Notes: a model not told the origin generated them from the sequence alone. Shown: positions 7,807 to 17,006, counted from the first letter of the stretch. The stretch: 64,000 nucleotides of DNA from Ruminococcaceae bacterium UBA6434 (GCA_002437245.1 DJOQ01000050.1:5308-69307); one strand, 5' to 3'. Translations and numbers: made by a program.

Positions 7807-9067
7807 AAAAGTGCTTATTCTCGGCTTCGGCAGAGAGGGCGTTTCAACGTATCGGTTTATACGCAGTATGTATCCCGATATGCACTTAACCGTTGCCGAC
7901 AAAAACAAGGTAAAGCTCGACGACAAAAACGTCACGCTCATTTGCGGCGACAGCTATATGGACAGCTTAAACGACTTCGACATAGTTATGAAATCCCCCG
8001 GCATAGCCTTTTTGGATGTGGATATAAAAGACGGAACACTGGTTACCTGCCAAACCGATTTGTTTTTGAAATTTGCGCCGTGCCGCAAGGTGGGCATAAC
8101 AGGTTCAAAGGGCAAAACCACAACCTCTACGCTGATTTACGATATGCTTAAAGAGGGCGGATTTGACGCTCGCCTTATAGGAAATATCGGAGTACCAGTG
8201 CTCGAAGATATTAACACGGTCACGCCCGATACGATAGCGGTTATCGAGATGTCGTCGCATCAGCTCGAATTTACCTCGTCCTCACCCGAGGTTGCGGTGC
8301 TCACCAATATTTATGAGGAGCATCTTGACCACTACCGCGACGGTTTTCGCGGCTACGTAAATGCGAAGCTCAATATAGTCCGCTGGCAAAAAGAGGACGA
8401 TACCTTTATTTACAATGCAACACAGGGACTTGACGGTCTTTGCGACCTCGGCAAAATCAAATCACACAAGGTCGGCGTAAAAAAGGACGCACCCATGCCC
8501 TTTAACGTGCAAAACGAGCATCTTCTCGGCGAGCATAACAGGCAAGATATACTTTTTGCCTTTGAGGCGGCAAAGCATTTCGGCGTGGACGCGGCTACCG
8601 CCGAAAGAGCAATTAAAAAATTCAACGGCATAGAGCACCGTATGGAAAAAGTCGGCACCTTCCGCGGAATAACCTTTTACAACGATTGCATTGCGACTAT
8701 ACCGCACGCCGTGGAGTGCGCCGCAGAAGCACTTAAAAATGTGGATACGCTGATTTTCGGCGGTATGGACAGAGGTCTTGATTACGGCGAATTTGAAAAT
8801 TATTTAAAGAAAAGCAATATTAAAAATCTGATAGGCACTCCAGAGACGGGTCATAAGATCTGTGATAAAATCGAGGGTGCGCCCCAAAAAAACGTGTATA
8901 AGGCTTCGGACCTTGAATCGGCGGTAAAAAAGGCGTATGAGGTAACCGAAAAGGGGAAAATCTGCCTGCTTTCGCCTGCCGCTTCAAGCTATAACTGCTA
9001 TAAAAACTTTGAGGAAAAGGGCAAGCATTACAAAAAGCTTGTCCGCGAATACGGAAAAGAAGATTAA
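7766..9067 (+). CDS. murD: UDP-MurNAc-L-alanine--glutamate ligase, MurD2-like
   Basis: This is a Mur ligase of about 433 residues. An N-terminal Rossmann domain (VLILGFGREG) binds the UDP-sugar. The ATPase domain carries GSKGKTTT (113-120), SSHQLEF and the EEHLDHY histidine region. The C-terminal domain contains EHRME and ends at SPAASSY. The ligase adds glutamate to UDP-MurNAc-L-Ala. Where standard MurD has NDSKATN, with the lysine near the D-Glu carboxylate, this protein reads NDCIATI. That fits a MurD2 using L-Glu, followed by MurL epimerisation. ATG at 7766 or 7772 is possible; AAGGAG at 7756-7761 suits the second slightly better. It overlaps murL by 41 bases. Confidence 0.85.
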   Translation: MKMYQSAAQMFKDKKVLILGFGREGVSTYRFIRSMYPDMHLTVADKNKVKLDDKNVTLICGDSYMDSLNDFDIVMKSPGIAFLDVDIKDGTLVTCQTDLFLKFAPCRKVGITGSKGKTTTSTLIYDMLKEGGFDARLIGNIGVPVLEDINTVTPDTIAVIEMSSHQLEFTSSSPEVAVLTNIYEEHLDHYRDGFRGYVNAKLNIVRWQKEDDTFIYNATQGLDGLCDLGKIKSHKVGVKKDAPMPFNVQNEHLLGEHNRQDILFAFEAAKHFGVDAATAERAIKKFNGIEHRMEKVGTFRGITFYNDCIATIPHAVECAAEALKNVDTLIFGGMDRGLDYGEFENYLKKSNIKNLIGTPETGHKICDKIEGAPQKNVYKASDLESAVKKAYEVTEKGKICLLSPAASSYNCYKNFEEKGKHYKKLVREYGKED

Positions 9068-9084
9068 ACACCATAAAAGCAAAA

Positions 9085-9123
9085 GGACTTCGGCAAAGGC
9101 GGTATTATCTGCTGCCGAAGTCT
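9085..9123. terminator. Bidirectional terminator between murD and the M14 gene
   Basis: An 11-base-pair stem GGACTTCGGCA / TGCCGAAGTCT, with A- and T-rich flanks on both sides, sits between two convergent genes. Confidence 0.75.
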
Positions 9124-9217
9124 TAAAAATCAGAAATATCAAGGCGCGGTTTTTTTATGTTGACCGGTCGTAAACAACATTCGCTCCAAGGCAAAAAGAG
9201 TGTTAGTTAAAAATTGA

Positions 9218-10114
9218 CTACATTATTGCGCCGAGCGTCAGCGTCTCTTCAAGTCGGTTATAAAGGAAGTCAAAATCCTCTAACGGTATGTTCTCGCGGT
9301 TCCCGAGCGAGACTTCAAATGCCGGTCTGCGGTGCTTTTCGTTGAACCACTCGCAAAATGTTCCGAGCCGATCTTTTTCTTCCTTGCGGCAGAGCGGATA
9401 GCCGCTCACGGAGGAGAGCACCTTTGCCATCATCGCGGTCTCCGAGAGGTTGTCATATTGTTCGCTCCAATATATTCTTTCGCCGCCTACGGAGAGGCAA
9501 AACGCATATCTGAAAAGCTCGTTTTCGCAGAGATTCGATATCGCCTTTGTCTCGGGTTCGCTCTCGGGCGACGGTCCTGCGTAAAACTGCGGCGACGGAC
9601 TCGAAAAAGACAGGTCGTCGTATATGATTTCGTTGTGCCGAAATTTAAAATTACGCGAAATGTCAACGCCGCGCGCGTTGGCGTTCCACTTTGAGTAATC
9701 GCCCTTTGCCGCACGGGCAACAAGTCCTGCATAGACCCCTGCGCCGTCGGCTCTCTTTGACGCTATATCCAAGGCGTCGGGTGAAACGAGCGGAACTATC
9801 GTCACTTTGCGGTTTTGGAGAGACTTGCGTATTTTCACGGCGCTTATTTTTTTATCATTTTTATAGGCGTCGCACATTTTTTCAAAGAAGCGAAGCAGCA
9901 ACAGCGTTGTCATTTGCTCTTTTCCGCGCATACCGCCGAGAAACAGCACGTTTTCGCTGCCGTCGCCGAGGCTCATCGAAAACACGGCTTTACCTGCCCA
10001 GCTTCTTCCGATAACCTCAAATCCGGCAAAGCCGTATTCGCTTCTCAAAAGCGATATCATATTTTTCACAGAGTCGTATGTAAGCGGTTCGGGTTTAACA
10101 ATCATTTTTATCAA
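9218..10114 (-). CDS. M14-family peptidase homologue lacking catalytic residues
   Basis: The 298-residue protein has no signal peptide. It follows the M14 metallocarboxypeptidase / gamma-D-Glu-diaminoacid endopeptidase fold along its length: LFLGGMRGKE, VTIVPLVSPDALD, NARGVDISRNF, GGERIYW and EWFNEKHRRPAFEVSLG. The zinc and catalytic residues are changed. The HxxE ligand His is Arg63 (Glu66 remains), the second zinc His (as in LHSQGE) is Ser208, and the general-base Glu of the final ExG motif is Ser269. The frame is intact and the surrounding motifs are conserved, so this looks like a maintained pseudo-enzyme rather than decay. A binding or regulatory role in cell-wall metabolism is speculation from its position beside murD. 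Confidence 0.7.
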   Translation of the reverse strand: MIKMIVKPEPLTYDSVKNMISLLRSEYGFAGFEVIGRSWAGKAVFSMSLGDGSENVLFLGGMRGKEQMTTLLLLRFFEKMCDAYKNDKKISAVKIRKSLQNRKVTIVPLVSPDALDIASKRADGAGVYAGLVARAAKGDYSKWNANARGVDISRNFKFRHNEIIYDDLSFSSPSPQFYAGPSPESEPETKAISNLCENELFRYAFCLSVGGERIYWSEQYDNLSETAMMAKVLSSVSGYPLCRKEEKDRLGTFCEWFNEKHRRPAFEVSLGNRENIPLEDFDFLYNRLEETLTLGAIM

Positions 10115-10202
10115 CTGCTTTCTTTTTTATCTCAGCGCCTGCCCGAGATATTACATCGGGTATAACACTAACAATATATATTCCGAACGGAGTGAAAATA
10201 TT

Positions 10203-10745
10203 ATGGACATGACCGAAAAAACTTTAAAACAGGATTATAAATTTCGCGGACGCATTGTAAATATGCGCGTTGACGAGGCTTTGATGCCCGACGGCACAAC
10301 GGCTTTGCGCGAGGTTGTGGAGCATAACGGCGGAGTGTGCGTTGCGCCTCTCACAGAGGACGGCGAGCTTATATTTGTAAGGCAGTTTCGCTATCCTTAC
10401 TCGGAAGTGCTCTTAGAGCTGCCGGCAGGCAAGCTTGAAAAGGGCGAGGACCCGTTCCTTGCAGGCAAGCGCGAATTAAAAGAGGAGACCGGCGCTACCG
10501 CACGCAGCTATATTTCGCTCGGGAATTTGTATCCGTCACCCGGCTACTGCGGCGAAATAATACATATGTATCTCGCAAAAGGGCTTACCTTCGGCGAACA
10601 GCACCTTGATAAGGACGAATTTCTCGAGGTTGAGAAAATTCCTTTGCAAAAGGCATTTGAAATGGTTATGAATAACCAAATAACCGACAGCAAAACACAG
10701 GTGGGTATAGTAAAAACCTATTATCTCGAAAACGGAAAGTATTGA
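10203..10745 (+). CDS. Nudix hydrolase, ADP-ribose pyrophosphatase type
   Basis: The 180-residue protein has a complete Nudix box, GX5EX7REUXEEXGU, at GKLEKGEDPFLAGK then RELKEETGA (about 80-102), preceded by LPA. That layout and the N-terminal strand region (FRGRIVNMRVDEALMPDG) are typical of the ADP-ribose pyrophosphatase NudF group, which converts ADP-ribose to AMP and ribose 5-phosphate. GGAGTG upstream suits the ATG at 10203; a second ATG is at 10209. It is a single gene followed by a hairpin-repeat array. Confidence 0.88.
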   Translation: MDMTEKTLKQDYKFRGRIVNMRVDEALMPDGTTALREVVEHNGGVCVAPLTEDGELIFVRQFRYPYSEVLLELPAGKLEKGEDPFLAGKRELKEETGATARSYISLGNLYPSPGYCGEIIHMYLAKGLTFGEQHLDKDEFLEVEKIPLQKAFEMVMNNQITDSKTQVGIVKTYYLENGKY

Positions 10746-10798
10746 CAAAACGAAAAGTATTGAAGAAATAAAAAGCGTTGACCGAATCGGTAATTATG

Positions 10799-11090
10799 CC
10801 ACCCTCAAGCACCGCAGGTGACTGAGGGATTTTATGGCTCCCTTGTAAAGGGAGCTGGCTACGAACGAAGTGAGTAGACTGAGGGATTATTCAGGCTCCC
10901 TTGTAAAGGGTGATTCCCCACAGTGTGGGGAAATGTCACGAAGTGACAAAAGGGACTCTCTCCGGTTAGGAGCTGCCACCGTAGGTGACTGAGGGATTAA
11001 AAAGCAAAGCACATTCTATTAAAATTCCATATAAACCCCAAGAAATCCCTCCGAGTTGCATTGCGAGGCCCTCCTCCCTTTACAAGAACG
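10799..11090 (+). repeat. Dispersed hairpin repeat, locus B (four units)
   Basis: Units lie at about 10799-10833 (partial), 10836-10889, 10893-10998 (long variant with extra hairpins) and 11043-11090 (reverse-oriented end piece starting AAATCCCTCCG). The first, second and third units end in ACTGAGGGATT. The conserved stem GGCTCCCTTGTAAAGGG is followed by variable stems: CACC-gca-GGTG in the first, CTAC/GTAG in the second, CACC-gta-GGTG in the third. The array lies immediately 3' of the Nudix gene in the same orientation. Confidence 0.85.
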
Positions 11091-11106
11091 ATATTATTTT
11101 TGATAC

Positions 11107-11154
11107 AAGAAAAAGCAAACCCATCAGATAAGCCGAGGCTCATCTGATGGGTTT
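11107..11154 (-). terminator. Terminator of the guaB-to-galU cluster
   Basis: A perfect 13-base-pair stem AAACCCATCAGAT / ATCTGATGGGTTT is followed on the minus strand by GCTTTTTCTT. It lies about 260 bases after the galU stop, beyond an A-rich low-complexity tract. Confidence 0.75.
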
Positions 11155-11412
11155 AACGTATTATTGTGCTAAGATGTTATTTTAAAGCAAAACCGCCTTA
11201 TAAACGCTCAGCCAAAGGTGTCCTGTTTTTTGGCTTTTTCAACGCTTTTTACGGCGTTTTTGCCGTACCTTTGCTGCGTTTTCTCAAAGCTATTTTTCTT
11301 TGCGGCGCTTTTGACATTCACGCTGCGCGGCTTTTTCTGAATTTTTGCCGTGCTTTTTCTGGCGCTCCGTCAAAGCTTTTCGCAGCATTTTACAGACGCT
11401 TTTCGAGGCTTA
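11155..11412 (-). other. Purine-rich low-complexity tract downstream of galU
   Basis: Read on the minus strand, this stretch is dominated by AAAAAGC/GCAAAA-type steps. It could encode only short lysine-rich peptides broken by stops. I see no ribosome site with a plausible product. It lies between the galU stop and the terminator hairpin and would be the 3' untranslated region. A weak plus-strand hairpin AGCCAAA/TTTGGCT with a T-run is at 11210-11239. Confidence 0.4.
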
Positions 11413-12285
11413 TCAGAGCTTTGAAACAAGCTCCTTTAAATATGCCTTGAAATCGTCCTTGAGCTCGGGGTGGCGCAAGCCCATTTCGCAATTTGCCTTG
11501 AGTATGCCGAGCTTGTTGCCCATATCAAAGCGATTTCCCACAAAGTCAACAGCGTTGAGTCTGCCCTGCTTCGCAAGCGTATTCATAGCCGCCGTAAAGC
11601 CGACCTCGCCGTTTACGGGCGGCGTGTTTTCGATTATTCCGAATATTTCCGGCGGCATTACAACTCTGCCGAGAATCGAGTAGCACGACATAATCTCGGA
11701 AAGCGACGGCTTTTCAAGCATATCGTGAACCTGCATGACATTCTTTTCGAGCGGTGTTACGTCGAGTGTGCAGTATTTGGGAACGTCCTCACGCGGAACC
11801 TCCTGCACGCCGACTACGCCGTTGCCGAACTTTTCGTAGACGTCGGTAAGCTGTTTTGTAACGGGATACTCTGCGTCGATAACATCATCGCCGTAAAGAA
11901 TTGCAAACGGCTCGTCGCCGACAAAGCTCTTGGCACGGTAAATGGCGTCCGCAAGACCCTTTGTCTCTTTTTGACGTTTGAAATAAATATCGGCGATGTC
12001 GGAGCACGCAAGCACACTCTCGTAGAGGTCGCGCTTTGCCGCGTTGCCCTCAAGATTTTTTTCAAGCTCAAACGAGTGGTCGAAATGGTCCTCGATAGCG
12101 CCCTTGCCGCGGTTTGTAATTATAAGAATATCGGTGATTCCTGCCGCAGCCGCCTCTTCAACGATATACTGTATCGCGGGCTTGTCAACAATGTTGAGCA
12201 TTTCTTTCGGTACCGACTTTGACGCCGGCAAAACCCTTGTGCCGAGACCTGCCGCGGGAATTACGGCTTTTGTTATCTTTTTCAT
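11413..12285 (-). CDS. galU: UTP--glucose-1-phosphate uridylyltransferase
   Basis: The 290-residue protein has the normal GalU length, with the nucleotidyltransferase motif AAGLGTRVLPASK near the N-terminus, then VDKPAIQYIVEEA and the FAILYGDD metal-binding region. It makes UDP-glucose for glycolipids, wall polymers and galactose metabolism in the cytoplasm. AGGAGATG stands before the ATG. It is the last gene of the minus-strand cluster, 40 bases after the RING/DUF2628 gene. galK, which feeds galactose to the same sugar pool, is at 56392. Confidence 0.95.
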   Translation of the reverse strand: MKKITKAVIPAAGLGTRVLPASKSVPKEMLNIVDKPAIQYIVEEAAAAGITDILIITNRGKGAIEDHFDHSFELEKNLEGNAAKRDLYESVLACSDIADIYFKRQKETKGLADAIYRAKSFVGDEPFAILYGDDVIDAEYPVTKQLTDVYEKFGNGVVGVQEVPREDVPKYCTLDVTPLEKNVMQVHDMLEKPSLSEIMSCYSILGRVVMPPEIFGIIENTPPVNGEVGFTAAMNTLAKQGRLNAVDFVGNRFDMGNKLGILKANCEMGLRHPELKDDFKAYLKELVSKL

Positions 12286-12325
12286 AATATCTCATCTCCT
12301 GATTTAATTGGATATGTGATTGTTT

Positions 12326-13327
12326 TTACATTAAAAACCGTGCAAGAACTACGGACAGCGCGTTTGTGCAGGCGATATAAAGAAGCACGGACGCCATAAG
12401 CCACATGAACGAAACTCCGCCGCTCCTGAAGAGCGAAATGCGGTACTGCTCGGGATTTTGGCTGAGCTTGCGTATTTCATAGACGCTTTTTTCCGCCTTT
12501 TTGGCGTAAAGATAATTGGCACAAAGTCCTGCCGCCGCATGAACGAGCAGCACAAGGACATTTGAAACAATGTTGGCAGGCAGCTTTTCGTACTCCTCAT
12601 ATGCCGCCATCATATCCTCAGCAGAGGCTTTGCCGTTTGTGTAATTCTCATAGACCTGCATAACATTGTTGCTTGCCGCCATAACCGATTTTGTGGTGCA
12701 CGCACCCGATATGACAAGCAAAACCGCAATAAATATGCAGCCGATATTTTGCATTTTGCGGTAGAAAAACCAATACGGCGCAAAGAAGAACGCCGCCCAG
12801 TTCCACGACAGTTTCTTTTTTTCCTGCTGCATTTTGTAGAACTTGGGGATATAAGACTGCGCATTCACACCTATAAATTCGGCTGTGTCGCCTACGGTAT
12901 TTCTGCCGAGCATATCCATGGGCGAAATATTAACTACCTTGCCGAACGGCTGATTATCCATATTCGGAAGCTCAACAGGCGGTATAAACGCCTTGCCGCC
13001 GTTCTGATTGTTATAGAGCCTTGCTCCGCAGTTAAGGCAGTTCGGCTCCTCCGCCGGATTTTCTCTGCCGCACACAGGGCAAAAAACAACCTTGTGACCG
13101 TCGTCGTTTGCATTTTGACCGACATTCGGTTTCTTCTCTTCTGCACGTGCCGTTTCCTCCGGCTTCCACTCAAAGTTTTCGCCGTGTCGGCTTTCGTTTA
13201 CACAGTGCCCTGCGGTCTTATAGCATTCTCTGTGGTACGGTGTTCCGCACTCCGGGCAAACGACTATATCGTCGCCGTCACAAAATTCCTTGCCGCATAT
13301 GGGGCAATGCTGTCCTCTGTAATCCAT
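12326..13327 (-). CDS. RING-finger/zinc-ribbon membrane protein with DUF2628-like domain
   Basis: The 333-residue protein is modular. Residues 1-45 hold a RING-like cysteine/histidine array (CPICGKEFC, CPECGTPYHRECY). Residues 75-105 hold a second zinc ribbon (CPVCGRENP, CLNCG). A linker follows, then a membrane region from about 175 with the WNWAAFFFAPYWFFYRKM motif typical of DUF2628 and three or four transmembrane helices. Both zinc modules should be cytoplasmic. Function is unknown. Prokaryotic RING-family-1 domains fused to membrane parts are common in clostridia. It lies between purB and galU with short gaps. Confidence 0.75.
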   Translation of the reverse strand: MDYRGQHCPICGKEFCDGDDIVVCPECGTPYHRECYKTAGHCVNESRHGENFEWKPEETARAEEKKPNVGQNANDDGHKVVFCPVCGRENPAEEPNCLNCGARLYNNQNGGKAFIPPVELPNMDNQPFGKVVNISPMDMLGRNTVGDTAEFIGVNAQSYIPKFYKMQQEKKKLSWNWAAFFFAPYWFFYRKMQNIGCIFIAVLLVISGACTTKSVMAASNNVMQVYENYTNGKASAEDMMAAYEEYEKLPANIVSNVLVLLVHAAAGLCANYLYAKKAEKSVYEIRKLSQNPEQYRISLFRSGGVSFMWLMASVLLYIACTNALSVVLARFLM

Positions 13328-13371
13328 TTACATTCACCTTTGCGAAAGTATTTTACTTTCTCCCACTTTTT

Positions 13372-14802
13372 TCAGACCCTTATTTCAACCTGAATTCCCA
13401 AAAGGTCCTTGTATTTTTCGAGAACCGGCTTTACGTCGTTCTCTATAAATTCCGTAACCTGCTGCGGCGCTCTGCCGATGAAGTTTTCGGGCTTTAACTG
13501 CGCCTTGATTTCGTCAAGCGTAAGCGAAAAAACGGGGTCGGCGGCTATTCTTTCGGCTAAATCGTTGGGCTTGCCCTCGGTTTTTACCACTGCGCCTGCC
13601 GCCATGGAGTGACGGCGTATCTCCTCGTGAAGAGTCTGGCGGTTGCCGCCCTTTTTGACCGCTTCCATAAGGATATTCTCCGTAGCCATAAACGGGAGCT
13701 CGTCGTTTAAATGCTTTTCTATCATCTTGGGGTATACGACAAGTCCGCTGACTATGTTGATGTAAAGCTCCAAAATCGCGTCGGTCGCGAGGAACCCCTC
13801 GGCTATGCTTATGCGCCTGTTTGCCGAATCGTCAAGAGTTCTCTCGAGCCACTGCGTACCCGCGGTAATCGACGGGTTTATGACGTTTGCCATAACGTAG
13901 CGTGAAAGAGACGTAATTCTCTCGCTGCGCATGGGGTTGCGCTTATAAGCCATTGCCGACGAGCCTATCTGATTTTTTTCAAACGGCTCCTCTATTTCTT
14001 TCATATGCTGTAAAAGTCTTAAATCGTTTGAGAATTTAGACGCCGACTGAGCTATTCCGCTGAGCACAAAGAGCACCTGCGAATCAAGCTTTCTCGAATA
14101 GGTCTGACCGGAAACGCTGAAGCAGGACGAAAATCCCATCTTCTCGGCTATCTTTTTGTCGAGAGCCTTAATTTTTTCGTCGTCGCCGTCAAACAGGTCA
14201 ACAAAGCTTGCCTGAGTTCCCGTAGTGCCCTTGGAACCGAGCAGTTTCATCTGCGAAAGCTGAAATTCGAGCGCCGTCAGGTCCATTAAAATATCCTGCG
14301 TCCAAAGGGTTGCGCGTTTACCCACCGTTGTGGGCTGTGCCGGCTGGAAATGCGTAAACGCAAGGCACGGCATATTTTTGTATTCGTCGGCAAAGGACGA
14401 AAGCTTCGCTATCAAATTGACAAGCTTTTTTCTGAGCAGCTTTAAGCCCTCGGTCATAACTATTACGTCCGTATTGTCGCCGACATAGCATGAGGTTGCG
14501 CCGAGGTGAATTATTCCCTCCGCCTTGGGGCACTGCGCGCCGTATGCGTGAACGTGCGCCATAACGTCGTGGCGAACCTTTTTTTCCTCCGCTTCGGCAA
14601 CGTCGTAATTTATATCGTCCGCATGGGACTTCATTTCGTTTATCTGCTCGTCGGTAATGTTAAGACCGAGCTCCTTTTCGCTCTCGGCGAGAGCTATCCA
14701 GAGCCGCCTCCACGTTTTGAACTTATAATCGGGAGAGAAAAGGTATTTCATCTCTTTGCTCGCATAGCGCGAATTAAGGGGACTTTCGTAAACATCCTTC
14801 AT
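13372..14802 (-). CDS. purB: Adenylosuccinate lyase
   Basis: The 476-residue protein carries the fumarase/aspartase-superfamily signature GSSAMAYKRNP with the catalytic loop serine, and GATSCYVGDNTD near the N-terminus. It catalyses two steps of purine synthesis: SAICAR to AICAR, and adenylosuccinate to AMP. I chose the ATG at 14802, which begins MKDVYESPLNSRY and has GTGGGA upstream, over a GTG at 14814. guaB at the head of the same cluster supplies the GMP branch. Confidence 0.95.
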   Translation of the reverse strand: MKDVYESPLNSRYASKEMKYLFSPDYKFKTWRRLWIALAESEKELGLNITDEQINEMKSHADDINYDVAEAEEKKVRHDVMAHVHAYGAQCPKAEGIIHLGATSCYVGDNTDVIVMTEGLKLLRKKLVNLIAKLSSFADEYKNMPCLAFTHFQPAQPTTVGKRATLWTQDILMDLTALEFQLSQMKLLGSKGTTGTQASFVDLFDGDDEKIKALDKKIAEKMGFSSCFSVSGQTYSRKLDSQVLFVLSGIAQSASKFSNDLRLLQHMKEIEEPFEKNQIGSSAMAYKRNPMRSERITSLSRYVMANVINPSITAGTQWLERTLDDSANRRISIAEGFLATDAILELYINIVSGLVVYPKMIEKHLNDELPFMATENILMEAVKKGGNRQTLHEEIRRHSMAAGAVVKTEGKPNDLAERIAADPVFSLTLDEIKAQLKPENFIGRAPQQVTEFIENDVKPVLEKYKDLLGIQVEIRV

Positions 14803-14919
14803 AGTAATTCCCACAGCCTTTCGATATGCATATATTTTGACGGTTTCCCGAAAAGCCCCGCTCCGGGTAAAAAGAGGTGCGCGGCGATTTCGGAATTTTA
14901 TAAAAGAGAGCGAATTTAA

Positions 14920-16137
14920 TTACTTCGCAAAATAATTTTTAATTCTGGCAACCGCCTTTTCGGTGTTTTCGGTGGTTCCGAACGCGGTAAGACGGAAGTA
15001 TCCCTCGCCTGCGGGGCCGAAGCCTTCGCCGGGTGTTCCGACTACCTGCAGCTTTTCGAGAAGAAGGTCAAAGAAATCCCAGCTCTTCATATTATCGGGA
15101 GTTTTGAGCCATACATACGGAGAGTCCACGGCGCCGTAAACGGTAAAGCCGCAGTCGCGGAGTCCGTTATATATAATCTTTGCATTTTTACGGTAATATG
15201 CGAGTATCTCTTGAATTTGCTTTTTGCCCTCGTCCGAATAAACAGCCTCTGCGGCTCTTTGGGTGATATACGAAACGCCGTTGAACTTTGTTGCCTGACG
15301 GCGCGCCCACATACCGTTGAGCTCTGTTCCGCCGAATTTGAGGTCATGGGGAACTACGGTGTAGCCGCAGCGCACTCCCGTAAAGCCTGCGGTCTTTGAA
15401 AAGCTCTTGAATTCAATGGCGCAGGTCTTTGCACCCTCTATTTCATAAATCGAATGGGGAACGTCGTCCTCGGTTATAAACGCTTCATATGCCGCGTCGT
15501 AGAGGATAACCGCACCCTCGCGGTTTGCATAATCCACCCACTTTTTGAGTTCTTCCTTTTTAATGGGCATACCCGTGGGATTGTTGGGGAAGCAGAGATA
15601 TATAATATCTACGTGCTGCGTCGGAATAAGCGGCAGGAAGTTATTTTCGGCGGTGCAGGGCATATAGTAGATGTTTGACCACTTGCCCTCGGCGTTTTTC
15701 TCGCCCGAACGGCCCGACATTACGTTTGTGTCAACATATACCGGGTAAACCGGGTCGCATATCGCAACCTTGTTGTCAAGCGAAAAGATGTCGCCTATGT
15801 TGCCCGTGTCGCTCTTTGCACCGTCGGACACGAATATTTCGGAATTGTCAAGCTCAATGCCGCGCGCTTTGTAGTCGTTTTCGTTTATCGCGTTCAAAAG
15901 GAAGTCGTAGCCGTACTCCGGCGGATAGCCGCGGAACGTCTTTTCGTCAGCCATTTCGTCAACAGCCTTGTGCATAGCCTCAATGCAGGCAGGCGCAAGC
16001 GGTCTTGTGACGTCGCCGATACCGAGTCTTATTATCTCCTTATCGGGATTGGCTTTTGTATAAGCCTTTACCTTTTTTGCGATATTTGAAAAGAGGTAAC
16101 TGCTTTCGATTTTAAGGAAGTTTTCGTTAATATTCAT
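14920..16137 (-). CDS. dapL: LL-diaminopimelate aminotransferase
   Basis: The 405-residue class I/II PLP aminotransferase has the DapL-specific N-terminus ([11 protein letters not shown]), YGYDFL, and the PLP lysine in [14 protein letters not shown]. DapL converts tetrahydrodipicolinate directly to LL-DAP, bypassing the succinylase, acetylase and dehydrogenase routes. dapF, 23 bases upstream, makes meso-DAP from this product. This implies mDAP-type peptidoglycan and the DapL lysine pathway. Confidence 0.95.
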   Translation of the reverse strand: MNINENFLKIESSYLFSNIAKKVKAYTKANPDKEIIRLGIGDVTRPLAPACIEAMHKAVDEMADEKTFRGYPPEYGYDFLLNAINENDYKARGIELDNSEIFVSDGAKSDTGNIGDIFSLDNKVAICDPVYPVYVDTNVMSGRSGEKNAEGKWSNIYYMPCTAENNFLPLIPTQHVDIIYLCFPNNPTGMPIKKEELKKWVDYANREGAVILYDAAYEAFITEDDVPHSIYEIEGAKTCAIEFKSFSKTAGFTGVRCGYTVVPHDLKFGGTELNGMWARRQATKFNGVSYITQRAAEAVYSDEGKKQIQEILAYYRKNAKIIYNGLRDCGFTVYGAVDSPYVWLKTPDNMKSWDFFDLLLEKLQVVGTPGEGFGPAGEGYFRLTAFGTTENTEKAVARIKNYFAK

Positions 16138-16160
16138 TTTGTCCTCCGTAACAAATTAAA

Positions 16161-17006
16161 TTATACGTCTATGTCGCCCGTGCAGACTTCGGCGGCGGGG
16201 CCGGTCATCAGCACATTGCCGTCGTTTGTCCAATTGATATAGAGCGTACCGCCTATAAGATTTACCTTTATGTCGGTATTTCTGAGGCAGTAGCCGTTAA
16301 GCACGCTTGCCACGGCGGCGGCGCAGGCGCCCGTACCGCAGGCGAGTGTTTCGCCCGAACCGCGCTCCCATACACGCATATCAAATTCGGTTTCGCTTAT
16401 TATATGTATAAATTCGGTGTTCACCCTGTCGGGGAACATCTCATTGTTTTCAAAAACAGGACCTATTTTTGTGAGGTCAAGCGTTTTTACGTCGTCCACA
16501 TAGGTAATGCAGTGCGGATTGCCCATTGAAACGCACGTAACGGTTTTGTCGCCCAATTCGCCGCCGAGGTGCAGCGTTTCGCCCACAACCTTGTCACCCT
16601 CAAACAGCGTGGGGATTTCTTTGCCTGCGAGAACAGGAGCACCCATATCGACTCTGGCGCTTTTTACCTTGCCGTCGTCGCCCTTGAAAATCTTTATATA
16701 TTTGATTCCGCTGAGCGTTTCAAGCGAAATTTCGTCCTTATTTGTAAGGCCGCGGTCATACACGTATTTTGCAACGCATCTTGTCGCGTTGCCGCACATT
16801 TTTGCCCTTGAACCGTCGGCGTTGTAAATATCCATTTTAAAATCGGCTGTGTCGCTCGGCTCTATTAAAACAAGCCCGTCGGAGCCTATTCCGAAATGTC
16901 TGTCGCTGACCTTTATTGCCACGCTCTCGGGGTCGGAAACCTTTTCTTCAAAACAATTTACGTATATGTAATCGTTTCCTGCGCCCTGCATCTTTGTAAA
17001 CTTCAA
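16161..17006 (-). CDS. dapF: Diaminopimelate epimerase
   Basis: The protein of about 281 residues has both catalytic cysteines of the two-base epimerase: MCGNATRC and ACGTGACA, the second preceded by GSGET. It converts LL-DAP to meso-DAP for lysine and peptidoglycan. The start is probably the TTG at 17006 (MKFTKMQGAGNDYIYV), with GAGGTGG six bases ahead; a GTG at 17015 would sit on that site. It lies between the ANTAR gene and dapL with gaps of about 20 bases, as one operon. Confidence 0.95.
   Translation of the reverse strand: MKFTKMQGAGNDYIYVNCFEEKVSDPESVAIKVSDRHFGIGSDGLVLIEPSDTADFKMDIYNADGSRAKMCGNATRCVAKYVYDRGLTNKDEISLETLSGIKYIKIFKGDDGKVKSARVDMGAPVLAGKEIPTLFEGDKVVGETLHLGGELGDKTVTCVSMGNPHCITYVDDVKTLDLTKIGPVFENNEMFPDRVNTEFIHIISETEFDMRVWERGSGETLACGTGACAAAVASVLNGYCLRNTDIKVNLIGGTLYINWTNDGNVLMTGPAAEVCTGDIDV

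Noticed and set aside
11166..11450. Plus-strand open frame of 94 codons opposite the galU end
   Set aside because: It is a phenylalanine-rich mirror of the purine-rich tract, overlaps galU and has no ribosome site.
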